Positions 55,862 to 64,000 of a stretch of 64,000 nucleotides of DNA are shown piece by piece. Source of the DNA: Leptolyngbya ohadii IS1 (GTDB lineage: Bacteria > Cyanobacteriota > Cyanobacteriia > Elainellales > Elainellaceae); NCBI RefSeq assembly GCF_002215035.1, contig NZ_NKFP01000001.1, positions 369,501-433,500 on the forward strand, written 5' to 3'. Within the stretch, counting starts at the first letter, position 1; the number at the start of each line of letters is the position of its first letter. The position numbers and the translations under genes are program-made. The notes under the pieces are model-generated. The model was given only the letters and a program-made list of their open reading frames with translations. It did not search any database and was not told the DNA's origin.

Positions 55862-56822
55862 TTTATTCTAAAAATACTAAAATCTGGGCGGACGACTCCT
55901 GTGCGAGCGCCTGAGCAGAGCGTTTTATTCTAGTAATGCCCCGATCGCAGGCTGAACCCACTGCCTCTTTGTCCTTCTATCTTTTTGTCCTTCTATCTTT
56001 TCGTCCTCCCGCCCTTTCGCCCTCCTGTCCTAAGTGTGAAGTATCAAATCTGCTGGGGTAAATGGTTACTTTGTTTAATCGTTAGGGAATTGTTTTTCCT
56101 GGGGTTGTGATGTTAGGTTTTATCCAACTCTAGATAAAGTTTGCCTAATTGACTGGGCGGATCGCCTGGTGAAGCGGAGGAACCGGATTTGGGGCGAATT
56201 TGAGGTTTGTGCTGGTTCAGCGATCATTCAAACGAGGAGCATCCAGCAGCGACTCAAAAGGGCATCTCTCAGCCCTAGCCCGTCAGCTAACTTCGTCGGC
56301 TTTGAGGGAAACTGAAGAGACGGCATTTTGAATGTTGATTCTCATTCAGTGTCCTGCGCTAGTACGGTCAAGATTCTTGTACTTCCGGTAGGCACATCAT
56401 CATGCAAAGTTTCTATCGATTCTCACATCATCGAAATTTCCATCATCGATTTTCGAGCTATCAATCTTCCGGCTATCAATCTTTCAACTATCACTCTTTC
56501 CACTATTAATTTTTCCATCAGTGATTCTCACGATAAACCTTCAACGCTCTGTCGCTAAAAAGATCTCCTGATTTCTTTAAAAGGAAGACTGCTTTCGATC
56601 CTCATTGGATCTAAATGATATCTATCCTGCACGTTCCAGTTTTTCTCGTGCTGAAATGGGTCTGCGTCGATCGCTTTATGTCGCTGTTTTATGTCGATCG
56701 CTTTATGTCGATCGCGTCATTAAAAGGCGATTGAGAGGCAATTGTTCCAGCAGCCGTGATTTTTTCCTATGTATCTTTTTTAGCTCTTCTTACAAATTCC
56801 CCACACCTCCTATCAATTCTTT
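55862..56822. other. Non-coding region with pyrimidine-rich and ATCAATCTTTC-type repeats
   Basis: Nearly 1 kb without a supportable gene. 55965-56035 holds repeats of tttgtccttctatc. 56440-56520 holds imperfect ctatcaatctttc repeats that create a spurious 76-codon frame. 56670-56720 holds cgatcgctttatgt repeats. The promoter for the NrtA-like gene should lie here; no GTA-N8-TAC NtcA site was found. Confidence 0.6.
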
Positions 56823-58142
56823 ATGAACAAGTCCTTCTCGCTTTCGCGTCGCCGCTTTTTGCTTACCGCAACGGCATCCACGTTTGGCACGCTTGTCCTG
56901 CATGGCTGTACTCAGTCCCAATCCCAATCCGCTGTATCCCAATCTGCCGCTGCCAATGGACTGGAAACCACTACCGTAGCCCTTGGCTTTTTGCCTGTTG
57001 TGGACTGTGCGCCGCTGGTGGTTGCCAAAGAAAAAGGCTTTTTTGCCAAGTACGGCATGACCGATGTTAGGTTGGCAAAGCAACCCTCCTGGGCAGCCCT
57101 GCGCGACAATGTAGAACTGGGTTCCAGCGGTGGCGGTATTGATGGCGGGCAATTTCAAAGCCCGATTCCAGAACTGATCTCCGAGGGGATTATTACGAAG
57201 GGCAACGAGATTATCCCTATGTACACCCTGGCGCGGCTGAACACTCACAGCGTCGGCATTTCCCTGGCTTCTAAGTATCAGGATTTGCGGGTGACGAAGG
57301 ACAGTTCCTCCCTGAAGCAGACCTTTGCTCAGGCAAAAGCAGCCAATCAGCCGCTCAAATGTGCTATCACCTTTCCCCGCAGTTCGATCGATCTGTGGCT
57401 GCACTACTGGCTGGCAGCGGGCGGCATTGACCCCACCAGTGAGGCAAGCATTTTGGTCGTTCCTCCTGCCCAGGTAGTGAGTAACCTGAAGCGGGGCACG
57501 ATGGATTTATTCTGTGCCACTGACCCCTGGAATAGCAGACTGGTCAACGAAGGAGCGGGCTTCACGGCTGCTACAAGCGGAGAGATCTGGAAGAATCACC
57601 CGGAGAAAGCCTTTGCCATGCGGGCAGAATGGGTCGATCGCCATCCCAAAGCCACGATCGCTCTCCTTCAGGCAATCCTGGAAGCGCAGCAGTGGTGTGA
57701 CCAACCGGAACATCATCGGGAACTTGCTGCTCTATTGGTAAAACCGGATTACACGAATGCTCCTCTAGCAGCGATCGAAGGACGCTTATCGGGTCGATTT
57801 GACTATGGCGATGGTCGGGTTGTGAATGATCCGTCGCTGGCGGTGCGGTTCTGGTCGAATGGGGATGTGTCGATTTCCTATCCGTTCAAAAGCCATGACC
57901 TCTGGTTCCTGGTGGAAAATCTGCGGTGGGGCAAAATCCCGGCGGATCTGGATCTTCAGGCGATCGTTAACCGCACCAATCGGGATGATCTGTGGAAGGA
58001 AGCCGCCAAGCAGATCGGTGTCCCCACAGCGCAAATTCCAACCCGTTCCTCTCGCGGCGTAGAAACCTTCTTTGACGGTATTCAATTTGATCCTGACAAT
58101 CCGCAAGCGTATCTCCAGAGCCTCAAGATTCGCAGGATGTAG
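56823..58142 (+). CDS. NrtA/CmpA-like ABC transporter substrate-binding lipoprotein
   Basis: 439 residues with a twin-arginine-type signal (SRRRFLLTATAS) and a possible lipobox Cys29 (LHGC). A NrtA/SsuA-like binding domain follows: TTVALGFLPVVDCAPLVVAK, EKGFFAKYGM, GIDGGQFQSPIPE, CAITFPRSSIDLWLHYW, FCATDPWNSR. In cyanobacteria NrtA binds nitrate/nitrite and CmpA bicarbonate; the ligand cannot be set here. No permease or ATPase gene is adjacent, so it may be a solitary component. Confidence 0.87.
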   Translation: MNKSFSLSRRRFLLTATASTFGTLVLHGCTQSQSQSAVSQSAAANGLETTTVALGFLPVVDCAPLVVAKEKGFFAKYGMTDVRLAKQPSWAALRDNVELGSSGGGIDGGQFQSPIPELISEGIITKGNEIIPMYTLARLNTHSVGISLASKYQDLRVTKDSSSLKQTFAQAKAANQPLKCAITFPRSSIDLWLHYWLAAGGIDPTSEASILVVPPAQVVSNLKRGTMDLFCATDPWNSRLVNEGAGFTAATSGEIWKNHPEKAFAMRAEWVDRHPKATIALLQAILEAQQWCDQPEHHRELAALLVKPDYTNAPLAAIEGRLSGRFDYGDGRVVNDPSLAVRFWSNGDVSISYPFKSHDLWFLVENLRWGKIPADLDLQAIVNRTNRDDLWKEAAKQIGVPTAQIPTRSSRGVETFFDGIQFDPDNPQAYLQSLKIRRM

Positions 58143-58170
58143 ATCGAGTTTGCCTGGAGTTTAGTGAGCG

Positions 58171-59736
58171 CTACGGGAGGCACACAAACGGCGAACACAG
58201 ATCGGGCAGTGACAGCGTCTTGATGGTCAGCGTCTGTAAATTCAAACAGCGAATGGCGTGGTTGTTGGTATCGGCAATATAGAGCTGATCGCGGGCGGCG
58301 GCAAGTCCTGACGGCTCTGCAAATTGCACTGCTTCTCCCATGCCATCCCTCAGTCCGGGCACGGTCTGTCCTGCAACGGTAAGGCAATTTCTGGTTACTG
58401 GATCAATCTGCTTGATTTTGTGATTATAGGTATCTGCAAGCCAGAGAAAACCCTGGGCATAGGTTAACCCTGAGCAGTGCTGGAGCTGTACCGCTTCCCC
58501 CACACCATCAACATCCCCAAAGCCATAAAGCTGCCCCAGTCCGCACAGTGTTTTTGCGATCGGAATTGAATGGGGGGAAACTGGATTGGGGAAAATTGGA
58601 TTAGGGGAAACTGAATTTTGGGAAACGACCCGAACTGCACTGGTTTCGCTGTCTGCAACAAATAGCTGATTCCCGTCTGTGGTAATGCCATAGGGCTGGG
58701 CAAAGGCAGCAACATCCGGCGTGCCGTCCACACAAAATTCTGCCCCGGTGCCAATCAACGTCTGGATCGTTCCATTCCTCTGATCCAAAACCCAGATTTG
58801 ATGCGCTCCCGCCATTGCAATGTAAATTCGATCGTTCAACAGCGCCAAATCCCACGGAGAATTTAAGTCAACCTCCCTTGCCCTGCCGCCATGAGGAAAA
58901 ATGAATCGGCTTTGCCCGCCTGTTCCTGCGATCGTCGTAACGGTTTGCTGGTGCAGATCAACCTGACGAATCAGATGATTTCCGGCATCCGCAACGTAGA
59001 GCATTTGCCCCGCTGGATCAATAGCCATACCCTGGGGCGCAGCAAACTGAGCATTCTCCCAACTGCCATCCTGCCATCCTGCCATTCCTGTCCCGATCGT
59101 TCCTTTGAGCCTTCCCGCTAGCGTCGTCATCACAATCCGATGATGTCCCGTATCGGCGATAAACAGCGTATCGCTTGCTTCATGCGCTAAAACCTTTCCT
59201 GGAAATGCCAGCGGCGACTCTATCAGAAATTGAGAGGTTGCAATGTCTTCTTGCAGAAGTTCATCCTGCCCGCTTTGATCCGGATACGCTTCCAGCAGTG
59301 GTTCAATTAATTCTGCAATCCGATCGTCTAAAATTTGCCGCCTGCCTTCACCCACCCATGTCCCGACAATGTAACCCTGGGTATTAATCAAAACAAACGT
59401 GGGATAAGCGCGAACCGCATACTGGTTCCACAGGGCGCGATCCTGATCCACAATCACAGGATGGGTAATGCCATAGCGCAAAACCGCTTGCCGAACACTC
59501 TCGACCTCCTGTTCCCGATCGAATTTAGCCGTGTGAACGCCGACGATCGTGAGCTGTTTGCCGTATTTCTGCTCCAGGTCGTGCAAATCGGGAATGACAT
59601 GGAGACAGTTGATACAGCCATAAGTCCAGAAATCCAGCAGGACAATTCTGCCTCGCAGGGTTTTGAGCAGGAGCGGGTGAGGGGTGTTGAGCCAGGGAAA
59701 GGTCGGCGATAGTTCAGGGGCACGAATACGAGCCAT
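58171..59736 (-). CDS. Thioredoxin-like / NHL-repeat protein (NHLRC2-like)
   Basis: 521 residues. The N-terminal thioredoxin-like domain has the redox motif C41-I-N-C44 (DFWTYGCINCLH) and the cis-Pro segment YAVRAYPTFVLI. A six-bladed NHL propeller follows (TLFIADTGHHRIV, LYVADAGNHLIRQVD, LFVADSETSAVRVV, LWLADTYNHKIKQID, LYIADTNNHAIRCL). No signal peptide, so it is probably cytosolic or a thiol-redox/scaffold protein; its substrate is unknown. It is co-oriented with the urea carboxylase genes 34 nt away. Confidence 0.88.
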   Translation of the reverse strand: MARIRAPELSPTFPWLNTPHPLLLKTLRGRIVLLDFWTYGCINCLHVIPDLHDLEQKYGKQLTIVGVHTAKFDREQEVESVRQAVLRYGITHPVIVDQDRALWNQYAVRAYPTFVLINTQGYIVGTWVGEGRRQILDDRIAELIEPLLEAYPDQSGQDELLQEDIATSQFLIESPLAFPGKVLAHEASDTLFIADTGHHRIVMTTLAGRLKGTIGTGMAGWQDGSWENAQFAAPQGMAIDPAGQMLYVADAGNHLIRQVDLHQQTVTTIAGTGGQSRFIFPHGGRAREVDLNSPWDLALLNDRIYIAMAGAHQIWVLDQRNGTIQTLIGTGAEFCVDGTPDVAAFAQPYGITTDGNQLFVADSETSAVRVVSQNSVSPNPIFPNPVSPHSIPIAKTLCGLGQLYGFGDVDGVGEAVQLQHCSGLTYAQGFLWLADTYNHKIKQIDPVTRNCLTVAGQTVPGLRDGMGEAVQFAEPSGLAAARDQLYIADTNNHAIRCLNLQTLTIKTLSLPDLCSPFVCLP

Positions 59737-59770
59737 CGGACAGGCACTCGAATGAGGGGGACTTCCCCTA

Positions 59771-60880
59771 TTATCGAATTGCGGCGAGCAGTTGACCTGC
59801 TGTAACCGTCTGACCGGGGCGACAAAAGACCTCCGTTATCGTTCCCGACTTTTCTGCCTCAACCGTAATTTCCATCTTCATCGCCTCCAGGATAATCAGT
59901 CGATCGCCCTCCTCCACCCGATCGCCCGGCTGTACTAACACCTGCCACACATTGGCAGAAATATGAGCAGCAACGCCTTCTACGTCGTCCGGCAGTAATG
60001 TTTCAGGGGTTTCGGGTTCCGGCTCAGGGGCTTCCTCCTGCTGGGTAAATTCTCCCGCCGCTGCCCAGCGATCGCGCTCTGCTGCAAAAGCCGCCCGTTG
60101 GGTCGATCGAAATGCCGCAATGGAATCGGCGTGCTGGTTCAGAAATTCGTTGTAGGCTTTCAGGCTAAAGGTTTCCTCCTGAATGTCCAGCTTCACTTTG
60201 CCCTGGATCACATCCTCCCGGTAGCGCAGCAGTTCCTCCGGCGTAACGGGAAAGAATCGAATCTGATCGAAAAAGCGCAGCAGCCAGGGCTGGGTAAAGT
60301 CTGCCGTTTGCCGATAGCGATTCCACACCGGAACGGTTCGCCCGACAAACTGATAGCCTCCCGGTCCCTCCATGCCATAGATGCAGAGATAGGCTCCACC
60401 AATACCTACCGCATTTTCGGGCGTCCAGGTGCGAGCCGGATTATATTTTGTGGTTACTAACCGATGGCGCGGATCAAGGGGAGTTGCCACAGGTGCGCCC
60501 AGGTACACATCGCCCAATCCCAGCACCAGATAGCTGGCGTTAAACACAATGTCTTTAACCTGCTCAATACTCTCCAGCCCATTAATCCGGCGAATAAACT
60601 CAATATTGCTGGGACACCAGGGCGCATCCGGTCGCACAGACTGCATATACTTCTGGATTGCCAGCTGCGTCGAAGCATCATCCCAGGAGAGCGGCAAATG
60701 CACAATCCGCGTCGGCACCTGCATCGCATCAATATCGGGCAGTTCGGCTTCCGCAGCCATCAAAGTTTCAATCAGCCGCCGCACCGGAAGAATTCGGCTG
60801 TCGTAGTGAACCTGAAGCGATCGAATGCCGGGAGTGAGGTCAATCATGCCGGGAAGAGGATGCTCCTTCAGCCAACCCAT
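59771..60880 (-). pseudogene. Urea carboxylase, C-terminal part (AHS1 and biotinyl domains)
   Basis: Carboxyltransferase subdomain AHS1 ([57 protein letters not shown]) and a C-terminal biotinyl domain with the biotin attachment site EAMKMEI. The native frame clearly starts before the first ATG: it reads [20 protein letters not shown] upstream, continuing to about 61040. It is thus the end of the same gene as 60937-63546, separated from it by a frameshift in 8-bp repeats. Urea carboxylase converts urea to allophanate with ATP and bicarbonate. Confidence 0.88.
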
Positions 60881-60936
60881 GAGGGCATGAACCCGAAACC
60901 GCAGATTCAGATCAAGAATCAGAGAACCGTATTCAA

Positions 60937-63546
60937 TCAGCAGATTCTTATCGCCCGACTGCCGATAGGTGACAGCGATTTGGGTGGGGGATTCGGGGAT
61001 TTGGTGGAGGATGGGAGTGAATGGGTGGAGGGGTGGATGAGTGGAGGGGTGGAGGGGTGGGTGAGTAGGGGGCGGAGGAGTGGGGAGCGGGGGAGTGTGT
61101 TTTCTTGAGGGTTTAGTGTTGCTGTTTCGGAGTTTGAGGCTGCTGTGTTATTTTCCTCTAATTGATTTGCCTGCTCTCCTACCCCTCCACTCATCCACTC
61201 AATCAAGCGATCCTGGACTTGCTCCCGCTCCAGAGCTTCCTCCGCAGTCAGGCAATAGAAGCGAACGGTGTCGCCGGGTTTAAGCTGTCCGATTTTCCAG
61301 AGTTCGGATTGGACGATCGTCGCAGGGCAAACAAATCCCCCTAAGCTGGGACCGTCGTGTGCCAGGATGATAGGCATATCGCCCGTAAAGTCGATCGTGC
61401 CGATCGCATAAGCGTTGTCGTGGATATTAGAGGGATGAAGTCCAGCCTCACCGCCATCGGTTCTTGCCCAGCGAGGTTTGGGTCCAATCAGGCGAATCCC
61501 GGTACGTGCAGAGTTATGGTGAATCGTCCAGCGCGTAGAAAACAGCATCTCGATATCTTCGGGCGTAAAGAAATCCGGTGCCCCATGCGGTCCATAAAGA
61601 ACCCCAATTTCCCACTCATGCGTATATTTAGGAATAAGCTCACCCGGTAAAGCAAACAATCCCCCCTGCCCCCTGCTCCCCTGCTCCCTACTCCCTAATT
61701 CCCCACTCCCTACTCCCTTGCTCCCCTGCTCCAACCGCAAAACATCCCCCGTCCGAAGCGTCCGCCCTGCATGTCCCCCAAACTGTCCGAGGGTAAAGGT
61801 CGATCGACTGCCCAGGTAGTCGGGAACGTCGAAGCCATTTTGAACGGCAAGGTAGGTGCGATAGCCTGCACCCTGAATTGATTTGAGTTTGAGGGTGCTG
61901 CCTGCGGGGACGGGAACGGCTGTCCAGTAGGGAATCGGCTCACCGTTGAGGGTGGCTTTCATCGCGGCTCCCGTGAGGCAAATTACCGTATCGCAGTTGA
62001 AGTGCAGGGTAGGACCGAGGACGGTACATTCTAATCCGGCGGCAGATTCAGGATTGCCTAAAATTCGATTTGCCAGCCGAAACGCCAGGTGATCCATCGG
62101 TCCCGAAGGCGGGACACCAATATCCCAGTAGCCCAACCGTCCGGGATAGTCCTGAACTGTAGTGTAGGTGCCGGGATCGAGAACATCGATCGTGCGCGGC
62201 TGATACTCAAATCCGTTCAGATAGCGGGTGCTGACGAGTCCCTGCTGGAAGGGGGTACTGGCAATGACCTGCCGCAGATAGTCCAGGTTGGTTTCAATGC
62301 CTGCCACTTCTGATTTCTCAAGAGCCGTTTGCAGTTGGGCGATCGCCTCTTCCCGGTTTTCCCCATGCACAATGACTTTTGCCAGCAGCGGATCGTAAAA
62401 AGGCGTAACTTCTGTTCCGGTTTCAATCCAGCGATCGCAGCGAATAGGGTCAGGAGAACAGTCTGGAAAACGAACAGCACTCAGGAGACCTGCGCTAGGC
62501 TGAAAGTTTTTGTGAGCATCTTCGGCATAGATTCGCACCTGAATCGAGTGTCCCTGAAACTGAGGCAGTTCAGCTTGCAGGAAAGTATCATCGCCCGCCG
62601 CCAGACGCACCATCCACTCCACCAGATCCACACCACTTACCATTTCCGTTACGCCATGCTCGACCTGAAGGCGGGTATTGACCTCCAGGAAGTAGAACTG
62701 CTGCGTATTCACATCAAACACAAATTCAACCGTGCCTGCGGACTGGTAATTAACGGCTTTCCCTAATCGCACAGCGCAGTCATAAAGCTGCTGTCGCAGG
62801 GCATTGCTGATTCCGGGAGCAGGCGTTTCCTCAATCACTTTCTGGTTGCGCCGCTGAATCGAACAGTCTCGCTCCCCTAACGCGATCACATTCCCTTCAC
62901 CGTTCCCAAAGATTTGGACTTCAATGTGCCGCGCCGTTTGAATATATTTCTCTAAAAAGATTCCCTTCTGCTTAAAATTCGCCTGGCTCAGACGTTCTAC
63001 TTTCTCGTATGCATTTGCTAATTCTGCCTGACTGAAGCAGACCTGCATTCCAATTCCACCGCCCCCCGCCGTACTCTTCAGCATCACCGGATAGCCGATT
63101 GCCTCTGCCGCCGCTTTTGCCGCCTCTATGTCCTCTAATAATCCCGTTCCCGGAACCAGAGGAACCCGATGCTGTTCCGCCAATTCCCGCGCTCGATGCT
63201 TTAAACCAAACGCTCGAATCTGCTCAGTCGTCGGACCAATAAACGCAATCCCTGCGGCTTCACAGGCAGCAGCAAATTCTACATTCTCACTTAAAAAACC
63301 ATAGCCGGGATGAATTGCCTGCGCCCCTGTTCGCTGCGCCGCTTCCAGGATGCGATCGTATCTCAAATAGCTTTCCGCCGCCGGACTCGCCCCAATTCCT
63401 ACCGCCTCCGTTGCCATCATGACGTGCCGAGCATGGGCATCCGCATCGGAATACACCGCCACCGACTGAATGCCAAGGCGATCGAGCGTCCGAATAATGC
63501 GGCAGGCGATTTCTCCGCGATTGGCGATCAGGACTTTGTTGAACAT
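60937..63546 (-). pseudogene. Urea carboxylase, N-terminal part (biotin carboxylase and AHS2), frameshifted
   Basis: Starts at [17 protein letters not shown] (ATG at 63546; the longer upstream frame is low-complexity repeat DNA). A biotin carboxylase domain with GGGGIGMQ and [16 protein letters not shown] is followed by an AHS2 domain ([40 protein letters not shown]). AHS2 carries a 20-odd-residue Gly/Ser/Gln insert derived from heptamer-like repeats (61660-61735). After the AHS2 end ([16 protein letters not shown]) the frame runs into a repeat-built linker and stops out of frame. As assembled the enzyme is split; a one-unit change of an 8-bp repeat would alter the frame. Confidence 0.88.
61033..61198. 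repeat. Fold-back segment in urea carboxylase linker
   Basis: An 18-bp perfect inverted repeat (61033-61050 with 61181-61198) made from the ATCCACTC-type octamer bounds about 130 bp. Six octamer units (gggtggag and variants) occupy 61024-61071. It sits where the AHS2-AHS1 linker should be short and contains the probable frameshift. This may be a small mobile fold-back insertion. Confidence 0.65.
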
Positions 63547-63555
63547 AGTCGATGA

Positions 63556-63611
63556 GTGGGGAGTGGGGAGTGGGGAGTGGGGAGTGGGGAGTGGGGAGTG
63601 GGGAGTGGGGA
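63556..63611. repeat. Heptamer tandem repeat (GTGGGGA)8
   Basis: Eight perfect 7-bp units immediately upstream of the urea carboxylase start codon (10 bp away). The complementary strand reads CCCCACT, resembling the CCCCART heptamers known as STRR sequences in filamentous cyanobacteria. Copy-number change would alter the 5' leader. Confidence 0.95.
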
Positions 63612-63742
63612 GCAGGGGGCAGGGAGTAGGGGGAGAAGAGATGGGTGGTGAATGGATTGATGGATGAATGGATGAATAAATGAACTGATGGGATAGGGGT
63701 AGGGGAAATATGGCGATCGTAGAAGGCAGCGAATCACTAACT

Positions 63743-63838
63743 TCATCCACTCATCCACTCATCCACTCATCTACTCATCTACTCATCTACTCATCTACTC
63801 ATCCACTCATCCACTCATCTACTCATCCACTCATCCAC
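63743..63838. repeat. Octamer tandem repeat (TCATCCAC/TCATCTAC)12
   Basis: Twelve contiguous 8-bp units in two variants (order CCC-TTTT-CC-T-CC at base 6) lie between the DUF1989 gene and the urea carboxylase gene. The same octamer family occurs inside the carboxylase coding region. No spacers, so this is not a CRISPR array. Confidence 0.95.
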
Positions 63839-63842
63839 CCCT

Positions 63843-64000
63843 CTACCCTTCCCAAATCAAAATCCGAATCGGCGTAGGATTATACGCATTGCAGGGATTA
63901 TTAATCTGGGGGCAGTTGGAAATGGCGACTAGCGTATTCATCTCGGCGCGTAAATCGACGATGCTGCCGGGGGCAGAAATGCCGTCTACAATCTCCAGGG
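63843..64000 (-). CDS. Urea carboxylase-associated protein (DUF1989), C-terminal end
   Basis: The last approx. 50 codons of a gene entering from the right edge. The protein ends VDLRAEMNTLVAISNCPQ, then INNPCNAYNPTPIRILIWEG and a TAG stop. The NCPQxNNPCN motif is the hallmark of DUF1989/urea carboxylase-associated proteins (UAAP), which accompany urea carboxylase and allophanate hydrolase genes. It is transcribed toward the carboxylase gene. Confidence 0.85.
   Translation of the reverse strand, partial: LEIVDGISAPGSIVDLRAEMNTLVAISNCPQINNPCNAYNPTPIRILIWEG

Noticed and set aside
56328-56558. 76-codon frame
   Set aside because: Composition reflects the ctatcaatctttc repeats; no start signal and no conserved features.
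63547-63750. N-terminal extension of urea carboxylase
   Set aside because: The extra residues come from heptamer and other low-complexity DNA; the conserved protein begins at [12 protein letters not shown].
63743-63838. CRISPR array
   Set aside because: Units are 8 bp, contiguous, without unique spacers, and no cas gene is present.

Overview
The window comes from a cyanobacterium, probably filamentous and Leptolyngbya/Oscillatoriales-like (inference). Evidence: very frequent HIP1 octamers (GCGATCGC and derivatives), heptamer repeats of the STRR type, an RppA/RppB two-component pair, an ethylene-receptor-like kinase and NrtA-type and urea carboxylase genes. No tRNA, rRNA, transposase, integrase or CRISPR array was seen. 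REGION 1 (1-40.4 kb) starts with the 3' end of a uracil/xanthine (NCS2) permease, then about 0.9 kb of non-coding DNA with a perfect three-way-junction palindrome. After that comes one large plus-strand contractile injection system (CIS) locus of the eCIS/thylakoid-anchored type. Its order is: sheath, tube, Zn-ribbon baseplate-hub chaperone, proline-rich protein, DUF4255 tail-terminator, AAA+ ATPase, a small conserved protein, three DUF4157 (HExxH) cargo-type proteins with a small membrane protein among them, and a leucine-rich-repeat protein. A second block follows: Cis7/Afp7-like tube-spike adaptor, LysM protein, Afp8-like hub, gpV spike, PAAR-like tip, gp25, baseplate J, a giant J-like protein with an Asp-box propeller array, a giant P2-I-like tail protein with propeller repeats and an internal hydrophobic segment, and a tail fibre with a C-terminal S74 chaperone. 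One single-span membrane protein lies on the opposite strand at 19.4-19.8 kb. REGION 2 (40.4-48.1 kb) is a copper/heavy-metal island: RppB/RppA (minus), then a MerR regulator, HMA copper chaperone, CopA-type P-ATPase, cupredoxin and two DUF305 proteins (plus). Two MerR-type promoters with 19-bp spacers precede the regulator and the chaperone. REGION 3 (48.1-58.1 kb) has an ETR1-like PAS histidine kinase, two small tandem paralogues, a ygiB-ygiC-like pair (minus), an amidase, a GbsR/MarR regulator (minus) and an NrtA-like binding protein. REGION 4 (58.1-64 kb, minus) has a thioredoxin/NHL-repeat protein, a urea carboxylase split by a frameshift inside 8-bp repeats, and the end of a DUF1989 urea-carboxylase-associated gene. 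The most unusual observations are two rearrangements inside CIS genes. The AAA+ ATPase gene contains a 618-bp gapless palindrome that replaces its centre. The baseplate J gene contains a forward-reverse-forward fold followed by a 170-bp copy of the neighbouring gp25 gene joined at 11 bp of shared sequence. Both could be assembly or gap-filling artefacts or real template-switch events, and should be checked against reads. The proline-rich CIS gene also carries an apparent 1-nt frameshift. The biology of most interest is the CIS itself: three candidate cargoes sharing an N-terminal motif (one with an L,D-transpeptidase-like H/C pair), tail proteins expanded by propellers and a recurrent approx. 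60-residue beta module, and a possible membrane anchor.
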